Shown here in pieces: positions 26,507 to 35,389 of a DNA stretch of 64,000 bases; the first letter of the stretch is position 1, and each line of letters starts with the position of its first letter. The DNA is from Longitalea luteola. GTDB lineage: Bacteria > Bacteroidota > Bacteroidia > Chitinophagales > Chitinophagaceae. Location of the stretch: assembly GCF_017356035.1 (NCBI RefSeq), contig NZ_JAFIQX010000003.1:62001-126000 (forward strand). The letters are read 5' to 3'. The notes below the pieces were generated by a model. The model searched no databases and was not told the DNA's origin. It was given only the letters and a program-made list of their open reading frames with translations. Both the position numbers and the translations under genes were made by a program.

Positions 26507-26524
26507 GCAAATTAGCTAATTTGC
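26507..26524. promoter_or_regulatory. Perfect 18-base palindrome before bcp
   Basis: GCAAATTAGCTAATTTGC is fully self-complementary and ends five bases before the bcp ATG. It could be an operator covering the transcription start. It could also be a relic of the ATTAGC/AATTTG word arrays, since ATTAGCTAAT recurs at 31.7 and 43.0 kb. Confidence 0.4.
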
Positions 26525-26529
26525 ATACT

Positions 26530-26991
26530 ATGATTACCTTAAAAGAAGGGGATAAAGCGCCGGCATTTAGCGGAAAAGACCAGAACGGTAAAAAAGTATC
26601 GCTCAGCGAATTCAAAGGGAAAAAACTGGTACTGTACTTTTATCCCGAAGACGATACGCCCACCTGTACAGTACAGGCCTGCAATCTGCGCGATAATTAT
26701 GCTTTATTAAAGAAGAATGGATTTGAAGTGATTGGGGTCAGTCCGAATGATGAAAAAAGCCACAAAAAGTTTGAGACGAAGTTCAATCTGCCCTTCACTT
26801 TACTAGCCGACCCGAGCCATACGGTTATAAATAAGTACGGGGTTTGGGGCGAAAAGCAAATGTTCGGTAATAAATATATGGGCGTTCACCGCACTACTTT
26901 TGTGATCAATGAAAAAGGCATTATAAGTAAGATTTTTCTGCGTCCCAAGAACAAACAGCATGCGGAGGAAATTGTTGAGGCGGTCAAATAA
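26530..26991 (+). CDS. bcp: Thioredoxin-dependent thiol peroxidase Bcp
   Basis: The 153-residue peroxiredoxin of the BCP/PrxQ type reduces hydrogen peroxide and organic hydroperoxides. The peroxidatic Cys lies in DDTPTCTVQAC, and the second Cys five residues later makes the C-X4-C pair of atypical 2-Cys PrxQ enzymes. The open frame runs 99 bases further upstream, but the ATG giving MITLKEGDKAPAF matches the family. An exact 18-base palindrome precedes the start. Confidence 0.95.
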   Translation: MITLKEGDKAPAFSGKDQNGKKVSLSEFKGKKLVLYFYPEDDTPTCTVQACNLRDNYALLKKNGFEVIGVSPNDEKSHKKFETKFNLPFTLLADPSHTVINKYGVWGEKQMFGNKYMGVHRTTFVINEKGIISKIFLRPKNKQHAEEIVEAVK

Positions 26992-27066
26992 CTTGATTGA
27001 TATCAATAACTCTAAAAACTAATTATATTAGTATTAATGGCTAAATTTATGATCCATTAATACTTT

Positions 27067-27381
27067 ATGCCTGCAATTACCATTACCAAACTTTATGAAC
27101 TGGTGTCCATTAAACCGGGGCGTGAAACCGCCGAGAATTTGACTACCTTTATAGAAGAAAAAATTAGCTGCGAGGTGGACACAAAAACTTCAATACTTGC
27201 TACGAAGGAAGATCTGGCGCGGGAAATCGGATGCACAAAAGCAGACCTGACCCGGGAGATCGGAATTACAAATGCAAAAATCGAAACTACAAAAGCTGAA
27301 TTAATTAAATGGATGTTTCTTTTTTGGATTGGTCAGGTAATAACCACGTTTGGTTTCATATTGCTCTTCATTAATAAATAA
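27067..27381 (+). CDS. Small coiled-coil membrane protein (DUF1640-like)
   Basis: The 104-residue protein has a short N-terminal part, a central heptad-like coiled coil with repeated EDLAREIG/ADLTREIG/AKIETTKAE segments, and a C-terminal membrane helix (WMFLFWIGQVITTFGFILLF). This is the layout of the DUF1640/CCDC90-type proteins that are common near mobile or toxin-related genes in bacteria. Function is unknown, and the match is on architecture only. Confidence 0.65.
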   Translation: MPAITITKLYELVSIKPGRETAENLTTFIEEKISCEVDTKTSILATKEDLAREIGCTKADLTREIGITNAKIETTKAELIKWMFLFWIGQVITTFGFILLFINK

Positions 27382-27485
27382 CGTCTACGCTTATTTAATT
27401 GCGCAGTTTAGCACCTATCAGCAGACGAGATGGCCTTAAATAGCAGCATGTGATCGCCCCTGTTATACCTCTTGTTTAAAGTCGA

Positions 27486-28703
27486 TTACTTCGCTATCAC
27501 TCCTGACTGAATCAGCTCCTTCTTAAGATCACTTCTTTCGAAATTCTCCATAACGAGTGCCGCAGCACCCGTTATTTCAGCCTGGTATCCCAGGGAAGAA
27601 ATTACGATCTCGGTATTGGAAGCCAGGCGGGGAATACAATGTTCATTCAATGCCTGTTGAATAGGCGCCTGCCATATTTTACCCGCCGAAGAACCGCGTC
27701 CGCTCAGGATCACCAGTTCAGGATTGAGCAAATGAATTAAAATGGCTACGCCTCTACCGATATTATAACCCGATCCCGACAATATTTCAACGGCGAATTT
27801 ATCGCCCTTACCGGCCGCTTTGATGATTTCCTGAAAAGCCTGCTCTGCATGTTCTACCGACAACTCATGTAACAGTGAGATCTTTCCTTCCTTCAACCCT
27901 TTGTTGGCTTTTTCAATAACTACCAGCAGGGAGGTTTCGGTTTCAAGACAGCCGCTCTTGCCGCAGCTGCATAGTTTATTGTTCAAAAAAAGCGGAATAT
28001 GGCTGAATTCGCCGGCAAATCCATTATGTCCTCTGAACAGCTCGCCATTCAGGATCATCCCTAACCCTACTCCCCAACCTACGTTTATGACCATGGCATT
28101 TTTTTTACCCCGCGCAGCGCCAAACATAAGCTCGGCCAAAGCGATCAGCCTTGAGTCGTTGTCGATAAATACCGGCAATTTGATCCTTGCAGCAATGTAT
28201 TGGGTAACCGTACCTTGTTCCGGCTCAAGAAATGTATAGTTCTGCCCTTTATTGGCATCAACAAAACCAGGCATACCAATACCTACGCCGGCTATATTGT
28301 TTCGGGCAATCCCTGACCGGTTTATTACTTCGTCGATCTTTTCGGTAAGCGTTGCCAACGCCCCGGGATTTCTGGGTAAGGGCAGTTCAAAGACTTCAGT
28401 AGTAATTACCTGGGTGTTCTGCATATTCAAGATGGCAATCCGGGTGATGAGCTGATCCATTGCCACCGATACGATATACAGGACATCCGGTTTAAGTGAA
28501 TACATAACGGCGCGTCTGCCGCCGGTTGAGGCGGCATATCCGGTTTCCACCACCCAGCCTTCCTCAATAAGCTTTCCCAGCATTTTGGTTGTAACGGGTA
28601 AACTTTTATTGATCTTCTCGCTGAGGTCAGCACAGGAAAGCATATTAGAAAAATAAAGATGCTTGATGATCTTTTTTCTATACAATTGATTCTTTTCCGT
28701 CAT
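27486..28703 (-). CDS. ROK family transcriptional regulator
   Basis: The 405-residue protein has an N-terminal winged helix (about residues 8-65, NMLSCADLSEKINKSLPVTT) and a ROK sugar-kinase-like domain. The latter carries the zinc motif CSCGKSGCLET and the substrate loop region GIGMPGFVD and FIDNDSRLIALAE. It is a NagC/Mlc/XylR-type repressor that probably responds to a sugar or sugar phosphate. Its targets are not evident; no sugar operon adjoins it. It is monocistronic and leftward. Confidence 0.92.
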   Translation of the reverse strand: MTEKNQLYRKKIIKHLYFSNMLSCADLSEKINKSLPVTTKMLGKLIEEGWVVETGYAASTGGRRAVMYSLKPDVLYIVSVAMDQLITRIAILNMQNTQVITTEVFELPLPRNPGALATLTEKIDEVINRSGIARNNIAGVGIGMPGFVDANKGQNYTFLEPEQGTVTQYIAARIKLPVFIDNDSRLIALAELMFGAARGKKNAMVINVGWGVGLGMILNGELFRGHNGFAGEFSHIPLFLNNKLCSCGKSGCLETETSLLVVIEKANKGLKEGKISLLHELSVEHAEQAFQEIIKAAGKGDKFAVEILSGSGYNIGRGVAILIHLLNPELVILSGRGSSAGKIWQAPIQQALNEHCIPRLASNTEIVISSLGYQAEITGAAALVMENFERSDLKKELIQSGVIAK

Positions 28704-29324
28704 GTACAGTTAGTAAATCTTTCACCAAATTTACTGTTAAGTACCTGAACTTTAAAGCAATTTCAGAAGGGACCTGGTAATTACCATTACAGCCTTATTT
28801 TAACCTGCCCCCAATTTCCGCATTGTTGTAACCCGGGTTGCCGCTAACCGGTTTTCTATACGCATAAAAGCCGAAGCGCCAATTATAGAAGCCGGGGCAA
28901 CTATGTTTCCTGTGTTGTCGTATTGCATCTTATAACCTCAGGAAAGGCTTAGTACCTGTTGCCGGGGTTACAGATGCCGGCTGCTCCTACACCAGCACAT
29001 AATAAAAGAACCCGTGAATGGTGGCCAGGATGCCTGGCTACAAACTAAGTAAGTACACCGTGTGAACGGTGTGCTTCTATATGGGTTATTTTTTAGTTTT
29101 AGGGTTTGGTTACCCTGTCCTTTTAAGGACAGGGTTTTTCATGTATCAGGGCATGATGTAACCTATAACAACAATTATGAAAACGTCTGCAGGCAACCAA
29201 AACTTACGGTTAATCGTACAACTCCATAGCATTTGTATGTATACACCCGCCATTGCAATACAGTGTGTATTTGACAATTCTATGCAGTACTGTGGTGGTG
29301 CAGCGTTAACTTAATTGTTGTATT
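28704..29324. other. 620-base gap with an orphan terminator and possible gene relic
   Basis: No intact gene is seen. On the minus strand, about 28800-28945, two overlapping frames of 42-45 codons have protein-like composition (one ends NPGYNNAEIGGRLK), which may be the decayed end of a gene. A hairpin acaccgt-gtga-acggtgt lies near 29052-29071, and a full terminator at 29113-29139. Confidence 0.45.
29113..29139 (+). terminator. Orphan plus-strand terminator
   Basis: Perfect 8-base stem ccctgtcc/ggacaggg, loop ttttaa, then TTTTT. No plus-strand gene precedes it within 1.7 kb, so it may end a small RNA starting in 28.7-29.1 kb or be a relic. Confidence 0.65.
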
Positions 29325-29669
29325 ATGATAAAGAAACTGTCGGTTCTTTTAACCGGTATCTTTTTGTTTTTAGGTTGTGTTAATGACAAGGAAGAGATCT
29401 TATATGGCAATAGCTGTAATGGGCCTGCGCCCTCGTTTTCGGCAGATGTAATTCCAATTATCCAAACCAGTTGCGCAATTCCCGATTGTCATGCAGCAGG
29501 AAGCACCCATGGTCCCGGTGCCCTGACCTCATATACACAAATTAAAAATGTTGCCGGAGATATCAAGTTGGCGGTTGTTTCACGTTCTATGCCAAAAGAT
29601 GGAACGCTTTCGGCCAGCGAGATAAAGACCATACGCTGCTGGGTAGATGCAGGCGCTCCCGATAACTAA
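29325..29669 (+). CDS. Lipoprotein with a heme-type CX4CH motif
   Basis: The 114-residue lipoprotein has a signal peptide and lipobox ending at FLGC (Cys18). The mature protein carries SCAIPDCHAAGS, a C-X4-CH motif, inside the IIQTSC-CHAAG context of small Bacteroidota cytochrome c-like domains (related to the planctomycete-type cytochrome C domain). Two further cysteines (NSCNG, IRCWVDAGA) are present, and the CWVDAGAP end is family-typical. It probably binds heme at the envelope, though the spacing is not the classic CX2CH. It leads a four-gene set with OB-fold, YceI and DUF5777 genes. Confidence 0.75.
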   Translation: MIKKLSVLLTGIFLFLGCVNDKEEILYGNSCNGPAPSFSADVIPIIQTSCAIPDCHAAGSTHGPGALTSYTQIKNVAGDIKLAVVSRSMPKDGTLSASEIKTIRCWVDAGAPDN

Positions 29670-29683
29670 ACAGCACTTTTTTC

Positions 29684-30127
29684 ATGAGTATAAAAAGAAT
29701 GATCATTGGTGGTATAGTAGTTGTTATACTGGCCGTTGCTGCTTATGCATGGTATCAATATAACAGGACAGTTCAGGGGCTTCAAGATGTTCGTGCCGAT
29801 TATTCAGTAAATGCCACTGCTTTGATCAATGAATTCGTTAGTAACGAAGATTCGGCCAATAAAAAGTACCTGAACAGGATAGTCGCCGTAAAAGGAATGG
29901 TAAAAGATATTGAATCAGGCGAAGGGGCCGGTACCATCGTTTTGGGTGACACTACCAATATGTCGGGCGTGCGCTGTGTATTAGACAGCAGCGCTCATGC
30001 AAAGACCGCTTCATTGCAACGGGGGGCGCTGATAACCGTAAAAGGCGCCATTACCGGATTTTCAAAAGATGAGACCGGGCTGCTGGGGTCAGATGTACAA
30101 CTGAACCGTTGCGTTATCACCGATTAA
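29684..30127 (+). CDS. Membrane-anchored OB-fold protein (tRNA_anti-like)
   Basis: The 147-residue protein has one N-terminal membrane segment (about residues 6-24) and an OB-fold domain of the tRNA_anti-like type (LNRIVAVKGMVKDIES, GTIVLGD, LITVKGAITGFSKD, LLGSDVQLNRCVI). Such anchored OB-fold proteins in Bacteroidota sit in the envelope, and their ligand is unknown. It lies 14 bases after the heme-motif lipoprotein gene and 28 before the yceI gene, so they form one operon. Confidence 0.8.
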   Translation: MSIKRMIIGGIVVVILAVAAYAWYQYNRTVQGLQDVRADYSVNATALINEFVSNEDSANKKYLNRIVAVKGMVKDIESGEGAGTIVLGDTTNMSGVRCVLDSSAHAKTASLQRGALITVKGAITGFSKDETGLLGSDVQLNRCVITD

Positions 30128-30155
30128 GCCATTCATAAAACCAAATATTCTTACA

Positions 30156-30722
30156 ATGAACCACCGGATAAGGAAAGGCATCATTTCTTTAAGCTTCTTT
30201 TTAATTACCGCCTCACTGTCAGCGCAGGAGAAATACTTTACCAAAAGCGGATCGATAAGTTTTGTATCAAAAGGCAATATTGAAACTATCCAGGCCAGCC
30301 ACCGCAGTGTTACCTGCGTGCTCGATTCCAAAACCGGCGCCGTGCAATTTGCCGTGCTGATGAAAGGTTTTGAATTTAAAAAAGCATTGATGCAGGAACA
30401 CTTCAATGAAAATTATGTGGAGAGCGATAAATATCCCAAAGCAGAATTCCGGGGGCAGATCGTAAACAATAATGACATAGCTTATGCCAAAGACGGCGAA
30501 TACAAAGCGCATGTAAAAGGCAAACTTACCATGCATGGGCAAACCAGAGATGTGGAAACTGACGGAAAGATCAACGTGAAGAATGGCAAACTGCTGACCA
30601 ATGCTGTATTTACCATCCTGATGTCTGATTACAATATCAGCATTCCTAATCTTGTAAAAGAGAATATGTCGAATACAGTGACCATTACCGTAAACTGTAC
30701 ACTGGACCCATTGAAGAGCTAG
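30156..30722 (+). CDS. YceI family protein
   Basis: The 188-residue secreted protein has a signal peptide (residues 1-25) and a lipocalin-like YceI barrel that in characterised members binds polyisoprenoid or other amphiphilic lipids. Seen in the sequence are the family's FEFKKALMQEHFNENY, KYPKAEFRG and VKGKLTMHGQTRDV segments. It is the third gene of the envelope set, followed 75 bases later by the DUF5777 gene. Confidence 0.88.
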   Translation: MNHRIRKGIISLSFFLITASLSAQEKYFTKSGSISFVSKGNIETIQASHRSVTCVLDSKTGAVQFAVLMKGFEFKKALMQEHFNENYVESDKYPKAEFRGQIVNNNDIAYAKDGEYKAHVKGKLTMHGQTRDVETDGKINVKNGKLLTNAVFTILMSDYNISIPNLVKENMSNTVTITVNCTLDPLKS

Positions 30723-30797
30723 TGGCAAGTCACGTTACTACCAGCCACTAGCTGATTTCACACTGATTACTGCTAACTAAAATAAACCAAGCACGAT

Positions 30798-31688
30798 ATG
30801 ACTAAAATAACCCGGATACTGTTTTTTGCCTGTGTTATTTTTTTAACAGGCAACGCTATAAAAGCCCAGGACCAGGACCTGCTGAAACTGGTAGATTCAT
30901 CGCGAGATATTAAAACAGAATGGGCGGCTGCCGCTTTTAAATCAACCCGTGTAATTAACGGCCAGTCAATGGAGCTGTTAGGCAAAGGCGTGCTGGATGT
31001 GCGTATCCTGCACCGCTTTGGTCTGTTGAACGACGGGGCCAGGGAACTGTTTGGTTTGGATCAGGCCAGTATGCGTATAGGTCTCGATTATGGCATCACG
31101 AGTAATTTAATGGTAGGTGCCGGCAGAAGCACGCTTAATAAAGAACTGGATGGCTTTATAAAATGGCGGCCCATACGTCAAAGCGTTAATGGCGGTTCCC
31201 CGGTATCTGTAATTTGGGTATCGGGCGTTACCGTTCATACCATGCCCTGGGCAGATACCACCCGCAAGAACAAATTTTCATCCCGTGTTGGTTATTATCA
31301 TGAAGTGATCATAGGCCGCAAGTTCAGCAATGCCTTCAGCCTGCAGGTGAGCCCTATTTTCGTGCATCGCAACCTGGTGGCCAATGCCGATGATGAAAAT
31401 AATACCTGGGCTTTGGGCATAGGCGGCCGGCTTAAACTATCCAAACGCACAGCTTTTGTCGTAGATTATCACCCGATCCTGGCTGGCCGTGAACCCGGGA
31501 CAAAAGATCCTTTATCAGTTGGTTTTGACATTGAAACCGGCGGCCACGTATTTCAGTTACACTTTAGCAACAGCACCGGTATGAATGAAAAAGCGTTCAT
31601 TACCGGAACTTACGATGATTTCTGGAAAGGGGATATCCGCTTTGGGTTCAATCTGTCGCGGGTATTTCAGGTAGCGAAGAAACACTGA
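30798..31688 (+). CDS. DUF5777 family beta-barrel protein
   Basis: The 296-residue outer-membrane-type protein has a signal peptide (residues 1-25) and the DUF5777 signature, including TEWAAAAFKSTRVINGQSM, VLDVRILHRFGLLNDG and GLDYGITSNLMVGAGRS. Alternating beta strands run to the C-terminus, FNLSRVFQVAKKH. The family is commonly adjacent to YceI and to c-type cytochrome-like lipoproteins in Bacteroidota, as here. Function is unknown; an envelope redox or lipid-handling role is an inference from the neighbours. Confidence 0.85.
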   Translation: MTKITRILFFACVIFLTGNAIKAQDQDLLKLVDSSRDIKTEWAAAAFKSTRVINGQSMELLGKGVLDVRILHRFGLLNDGARELFGLDQASMRIGLDYGITSNLMVGAGRSTLNKELDGFIKWRPIRQSVNGGSPVSVIWVSGVTVHTMPWADTTRKNKFSSRVGYYHEVIIGRKFSNAFSLQVSPIFVHRNLVANADDENNTWALGIGGRLKLSKRTAFVVDYHPILAGREPGTKDPLSVGFDIETGGHVFQLHFSNSTGMNEKAFITGTYDDFWKGDIRFGFNLSRVFQVAKKH

Positions 31689-31717
31689 TATGATAACCCC
31701 GCAGCGCGGGACAAGTT

Positions 31718-31850
31718 GTGATAATTAGCTAATGTGATAAAAAAGGTCTTTCATAGAAAGGCCTTTTTTATTCATTATCAGTTCCGATTTTTCAGTGCCA
31801 TTGTTTCTGTTATCGAGTTATCACATTTTCAAATTATCGAATTACGAATT
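31718..31850. repeat. Octamer words around the convergent DUF5777/birA terminator
   Basis: The left arm 31718-31740 (gataattagctaatgtgataa) and right arm 31811-31850 (tatcgag, ttatcaca, ttttcaaa, ttatcgaa, ttacgaa) are inverted versions of GATAATGT-type words with period 8. Between them is the terminator 31739-31769. The right arm covers the birA stop codon and its last codons. Confidence 0.75.
31739..31769. terminator. Convergent terminator DUF5777/birA
   Basis: Arms aaaaaaggtcttt and aaaggcctttttt pair over 13 bases with one G-U pair around a 5-base loop, and have A and T flanks usable in both directions. Confidence 0.85.
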
Positions 31851-32589
31851 CCACTTCGCCAAAGTCAAACGCCCGGTCAGTGACGTCCTTCGTTAATAGC
31901 TGTCCGCTGTCAGAAACGCCCGTAATGGTAGTTTCAAACGAAGCAGTGCCTTTTTTCAAAGTAACCGGTTGATGCAATTTGTACAGCGCCTGTTGATATT
32001 CCTGCATGATGACTGTGTTGCCGGCCCGCAGAACCTGGTAACGGTTTTCAAGGGCCTGGCACAGTTCCCTGCCCATTTCAGTTGGGTCAAAATCCTTCCC
32101 TGTGATCTGTTTCAGGGATACAGGATTCGGCAGCGCCGTGTCGAAAAGAACCTGGTTAATGTTAATGCCTATGCCTACCACGGCATATAGCCAATCTGAC
32201 CCCCGGAATACATTTTCTATCAGGATGCCTCCTGCCTTTCTGTCACGCCAATAAACATCATTGGGCCATTTTATACGGGTTTCATCCCCGGCATATTTTT
32301 TATAAAAATCATAGCAGGCGAGGGCAACTGTTGCAGACAGCCAGAACTGGCGGGTGGGTAATAAGTCCGGGGTAATAGCCACGCTGAGCATGATATTCTG
32401 ATTAGCGGTTGTTAACCAGCTTTTTCCACGCTGTCCTTTGCCGGCAGTTTGTTCCAGCGCGAACCAGACTGTGCCATGGGTTGCCAATCCGGCTTGTATT
32501 TGCCGCATGGCATAGTTGTTGGTGCTGTCTATTGTTGGTAATATTATATATGAATGACCAATGGGGCTTCTGTGACCAGGATGTGCCAA
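31834..32589 (-). CDS. birA: Biotin--[acetyl-CoA-carboxylase] ligase
   Basis: The 251-residue enzyme activates biotin to biotinyl-AMP and transfers it to biotin carrier proteins. Motifs are TIDSTNNYA, the biotinyl-AMP loop EQTAGKGQRGKSW, IKWPNDVYWRDRKAGGIL and VVGIGININQ, plus a small C-terminal SH3-like domain. It lacks the N-terminal DNA-binding domain of E. coli BirA, so it is not a repressor. It is divergent from rsfS. Confidence 0.95.
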   Translation of the reverse strand: MAHPGHRSPIGHSYIILPTIDSTNNYAMRQIQAGLATHGTVWFALEQTAGKGQRGKSWLTTANQNIMLSVAITPDLLPTRQFWLSATVALACYDFYKKYAGDETRIKWPNDVYWRDRKAGGILIENVFRGSDWLYAVVGIGININQVLFDTALPNPVSLKQITGKDFDPTEMGRELCQALENRYQVLRAGNTVIMQEYQQALYKLHQPVTLKKGTASFETTITGVSDSGQLLTKDVTDRAFDFGEVEFVIR

Positions 32590-32785
32590 AAGATTATTAT
32601 TTTTGGGATGCGCGAATTTAGGAATTACCGTTGAGGGTTTAGGCAGAGAAATGTTGTTATAAGCGGATTTATTCGTATTTTAAATACCTGTAGTCAGTTC
32701 CCCGGGTCAGGGAAGGATCGAGTCTGAAAACAGCCTCCTCACTACCGAATGAATAAACACAATTGATCATTAAAACACAGGATTA

Positions 32786-33187
32786 TTGGAACAAGTTTCA
32801 TTCTTAGCTACCCGTCGTAAGCGAAAAAGTGTAGCCAGGTTAACAAAAAATTCAAAGATTTTTAAAGCTATCATTCACGCCATAAAAGAAAAAAAGGGAG
32901 ACAATATCGTTTCGTTGGATCTGCGAAAAATTCCCGAAGCTGTTGCCGACTTTTTTATTATTTGCGAAGCCAGCAGTACTACCCAGGTAAAAGCCATCGC
33001 TGACTTTGTGGAAGAACATGTTAAAAAAACAGTCCAGGAAACCCCCTATCATAGTGAAGGACATCAGGCAGCTCACTGGGTACTAATCGATTATGTAAAC
33101 GTCGTAGTACACGTAATGCAGCCTGAAACCCGCAAGTTCTATAAGCTGGAAGAGATGTGGAATGACGCCGAAGGTGAAGAATATTAA
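32786..33187 (+). CDS. rsfS: Ribosomal silencing factor RsfS
   Basis: The 133-residue protein binds uL14 on the large subunit and blocks subunit joining in nutrient stress. The conserved core is DIVSLDLRKIPEAVADFFII-like with EASSTTQVKAIAD, EGHQAAHWVLIDY and VVVHV. The start is taken at TTG 32786 because no ATG occurs before the conserved domain. It precedes ftsH by 137 bases in the order rsfS-ftsH-LUD, which is usual in this phylum. Confidence 0.93.
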   Translation: MEQVSFLATRRKRKSVARLTKNSKIFKAIIHAIKEKKGDNIVSLDLRKIPEAVADFFIICEASSTTQVKAIADFVEEHVKKTVQETPYHSEGHQAAHWVLIDYVNVVVHVMQPETRKFYKLEEMWNDAEGEEY

Positions 33188-33324
33188 AGCTCCTCTGCAA
33201 AAATTAATGTTAAAATGCGGCTTTGTGCGAAATAATCATTAACTAACAGCTTTTTAGGCGAACAATTGGAGGCCATCGATCATTAATTATATTAAATAGA
33301 AAAACCAAGGACAAGCAACAATAT

Positions 33325-35385
33325 ATGTCACAGGACGAGTCAAGACAGAACGACCGCAATTTCCCCCGCTTACGTCCCCGCGACGACGGTGGCCAGCGAA
33401 AAGGTCCTAAATTCAATATTTACTGGGTTTGGGCTATTATTTTCGCTGTTTTAGTAGGCTTTCAATTATTTGGTTCCTTTGCTCCGGATGCTAAAACCAT
33501 TACCGACCTGGAATTTTACAAGATGTTGGATAATGGGGATGTAGAGAAGCTCAATACAGTTACCAATAAAAATACAGTTCGGGTTTTTATAAAGAAAGAC
33601 CGGTTAGAGAAATACAAAGACCAGCTTTCGAAGAATAACTGGACCAGTGTTGGTGATAAAGGCCCGCATTTTGAATTCAAGGTCATAAAAGCCGACGACT
33701 TCAATAAAGAGCTGAACGCTTATTTCGATAAACATCCCGAACTGAACCGGGTTCCCAATATTCCCATCCAGGAAGGGGAATGGTTCGGTTCAATCATTCA
33801 ATTCTTATTACCCCTTGTAGTTATAGTGCTTATATGGGTAATGTTAATGCGAAAGATGGGTGGCGGTGCTTCCGGCGGCAGTGGCCCCGGTGGGATCTTC
33901 AACATCGGAAAATCAAGAGCTACCCTGTTCGATAAAGGCACTAAAGTGAACATCACCTTTGCCGATGTAGCCGGCCTCGATGAAGCCAAGGTAGAGGTAA
34001 TGGAGATCGTTGATTTTTTAAAGAATCCTAAAAAATATACTTCACTCGGTGGTAAAATACCCAAAGGAGCATTGCTGGTAGGTCCTCCCGGAACCGGTAA
34101 GACCCTGCTGGCAAAAGCCATGGCCGGTGAAGCGCAGGTTCCTTTCTTCAGCATGAGCGGTAGTGACTTTGTGGAACTGTTTGTTGGGGTGGGCGCCAGC
34201 CGTGTTCGCGACCTGTTCAAGCAGGCACGCGAAAAATCGCCCTGTATCATTTTCATTGATGAAATTGATGCTATAGGCCGTGCTCGCGGTAAAAATGCGA
34301 TCATGAGCAACGACGAAAGGGAAAGCACCCTGAACCAGTTACTGGTTGAAATGGATGGTTTTAGCGGCGAAAGCGGCATCATCGTACTGGCTGCTACCAA
34401 CCGCCCCGATGTACTGGACAGCGCGCTGTTACGCCCGGGCCGTTTCGACCGTCAGATCTCTATCGACAAACCCGATCTGAAAGGCCGTGAGCACATCTTT
34501 AAAGTGCACCTGAAACCGATCAAGATCTCTGAAAAAGTAGATATACATAAACTGGCAGAACAAACACCAGGTTTTGCCGGCGCCGACATCGCCAACGTAT
34601 GTAATGAGGCCGCCCTGATTGCTGCCCGAAAAGGCAAGCAGTCTGTGGAAATGGACGACTTCCAGGACGCTGTTGACCGCGTGATCGGTGGTTTGGAAAA
34701 GAAGAACAAGATCATTTCTCCCGACGAAAAACGCATCATTGCTTACCACGAAGCCGGACACGCTATTTGCGGCTGGTTCCTCGAGCATGCGTATCCATTA
34801 CTGAAAGTGACGATCGTACCAAGAGGTGTTGCCGCCCTGGGGTACGCACAGTACACGCCGAAAGAGCAGTACCTGTACAATACCGATCAGTTAATGGACC
34901 AGATCTGTATGACCCTGGGCGGAAGGGCCAGTGAAGATATTTTCTTCCATAAAATATCTACCGGCGCCCAGAACGACCTGCAGCAGATTACCCGGATAGC
35001 TTATTCGATGGTTACTATATACGGTATGAATGATAAAGTGGGCAATGTAAGTTTTTACGATCCTGCCCAGGAGAATTCATTTACCAAGCCATACTCCGAG
35101 GAAACTTCCAAACTTATAGATGAAGAGGTGCGTAAGCTGATCGATGAGGCGTACGAGAAAACAAAAAAATTACTTACCGAGAAAAAGGTTCAGGTGGAAA
35201 AGCTGGCCGAAGCCTTACTCGAAAAAGAAGTATTGTTCCAGAGTGATGTAGAAGCGTTGATCGGTAAAAGACCCTTCACCGATAAAAAAACACTTGATGT
35301 TGATGGCGAGGGCCATGCCGAAGGCGCCATCAGCGAAGGAGTACCTCCTTATGACAGTAATGTAACCAATCATCCAGCTACATAA
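33325..35385 (+). CDS. ftsH: ATP-dependent zinc metalloprotease FtsH
   Basis: The 686-residue membrane protease removes misfolded and regulatory membrane proteins. Two N-terminal membrane helices (about residues 30-50 and 153-175) flank a periplasmic domain. The AAA module has Walker A GPPGTGKT at about 253-260, Walker [12 protein letters not shown] and the [23 protein letters not shown]. The zinc site HEAGH is at about 475-479, with the third ligand Asp near 551 (AQNDLQQIT). It is complete and of normal length. The LUD gene starts four bases after its stop. Confidence 0.97.
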   Translation: MSQDESRQNDRNFPRLRPRDDGGQRKGPKFNIYWVWAIIFAVLVGFQLFGSFAPDAKTITDLEFYKMLDNGDVEKLNTVTNKNTVRVFIKKDRLEKYKDQLSKNNWTSVGDKGPHFEFKVIKADDFNKELNAYFDKHPELNRVPNIPIQEGEWFGSIIQFLLPLVVIVLIWVMLMRKMGGGASGGSGPGGIFNIGKSRATLFDKGTKVNITFADVAGLDEAKVEVMEIVDFLKNPKKYTSLGGKIPKGALLVGPPGTGKTLLAKAMAGEAQVPFFSMSGSDFVELFVGVGASRVRDLFKQAREKSPCIIFIDEIDAIGRARGKNAIMSNDERESTLNQLLVEMDGFSGESGIIVLAATNRPDVLDSALLRPGRFDRQISIDKPDLKGREHIFKVHLKPIKISEKVDIHKLAEQTPGFAGADIANVCNEAALIAARKGKQSVEMDDFQDAVDRVIGGLEKKNKIISPDEKRIIAYHEAGHAICGWFLEHAYPLLKVTIVPRGVAALGYAQYTPKEQYLYNTDQLMDQICMTLGGRASEDIFFHKISTGAQNDLQQITRIAYSMVTIYGMNDKVGNVSFYDPAQENSFTKPYSEETSKLIDEEVRKLIDEAYEKTKKLLTEKKVQVEKLAEALLEKEVLFQSDVEALIGKRPFTDKKTLDVDGEGHAEGAISEGVPPYDSNVTNHPAT

Positions 35386-35389
35386 TATC

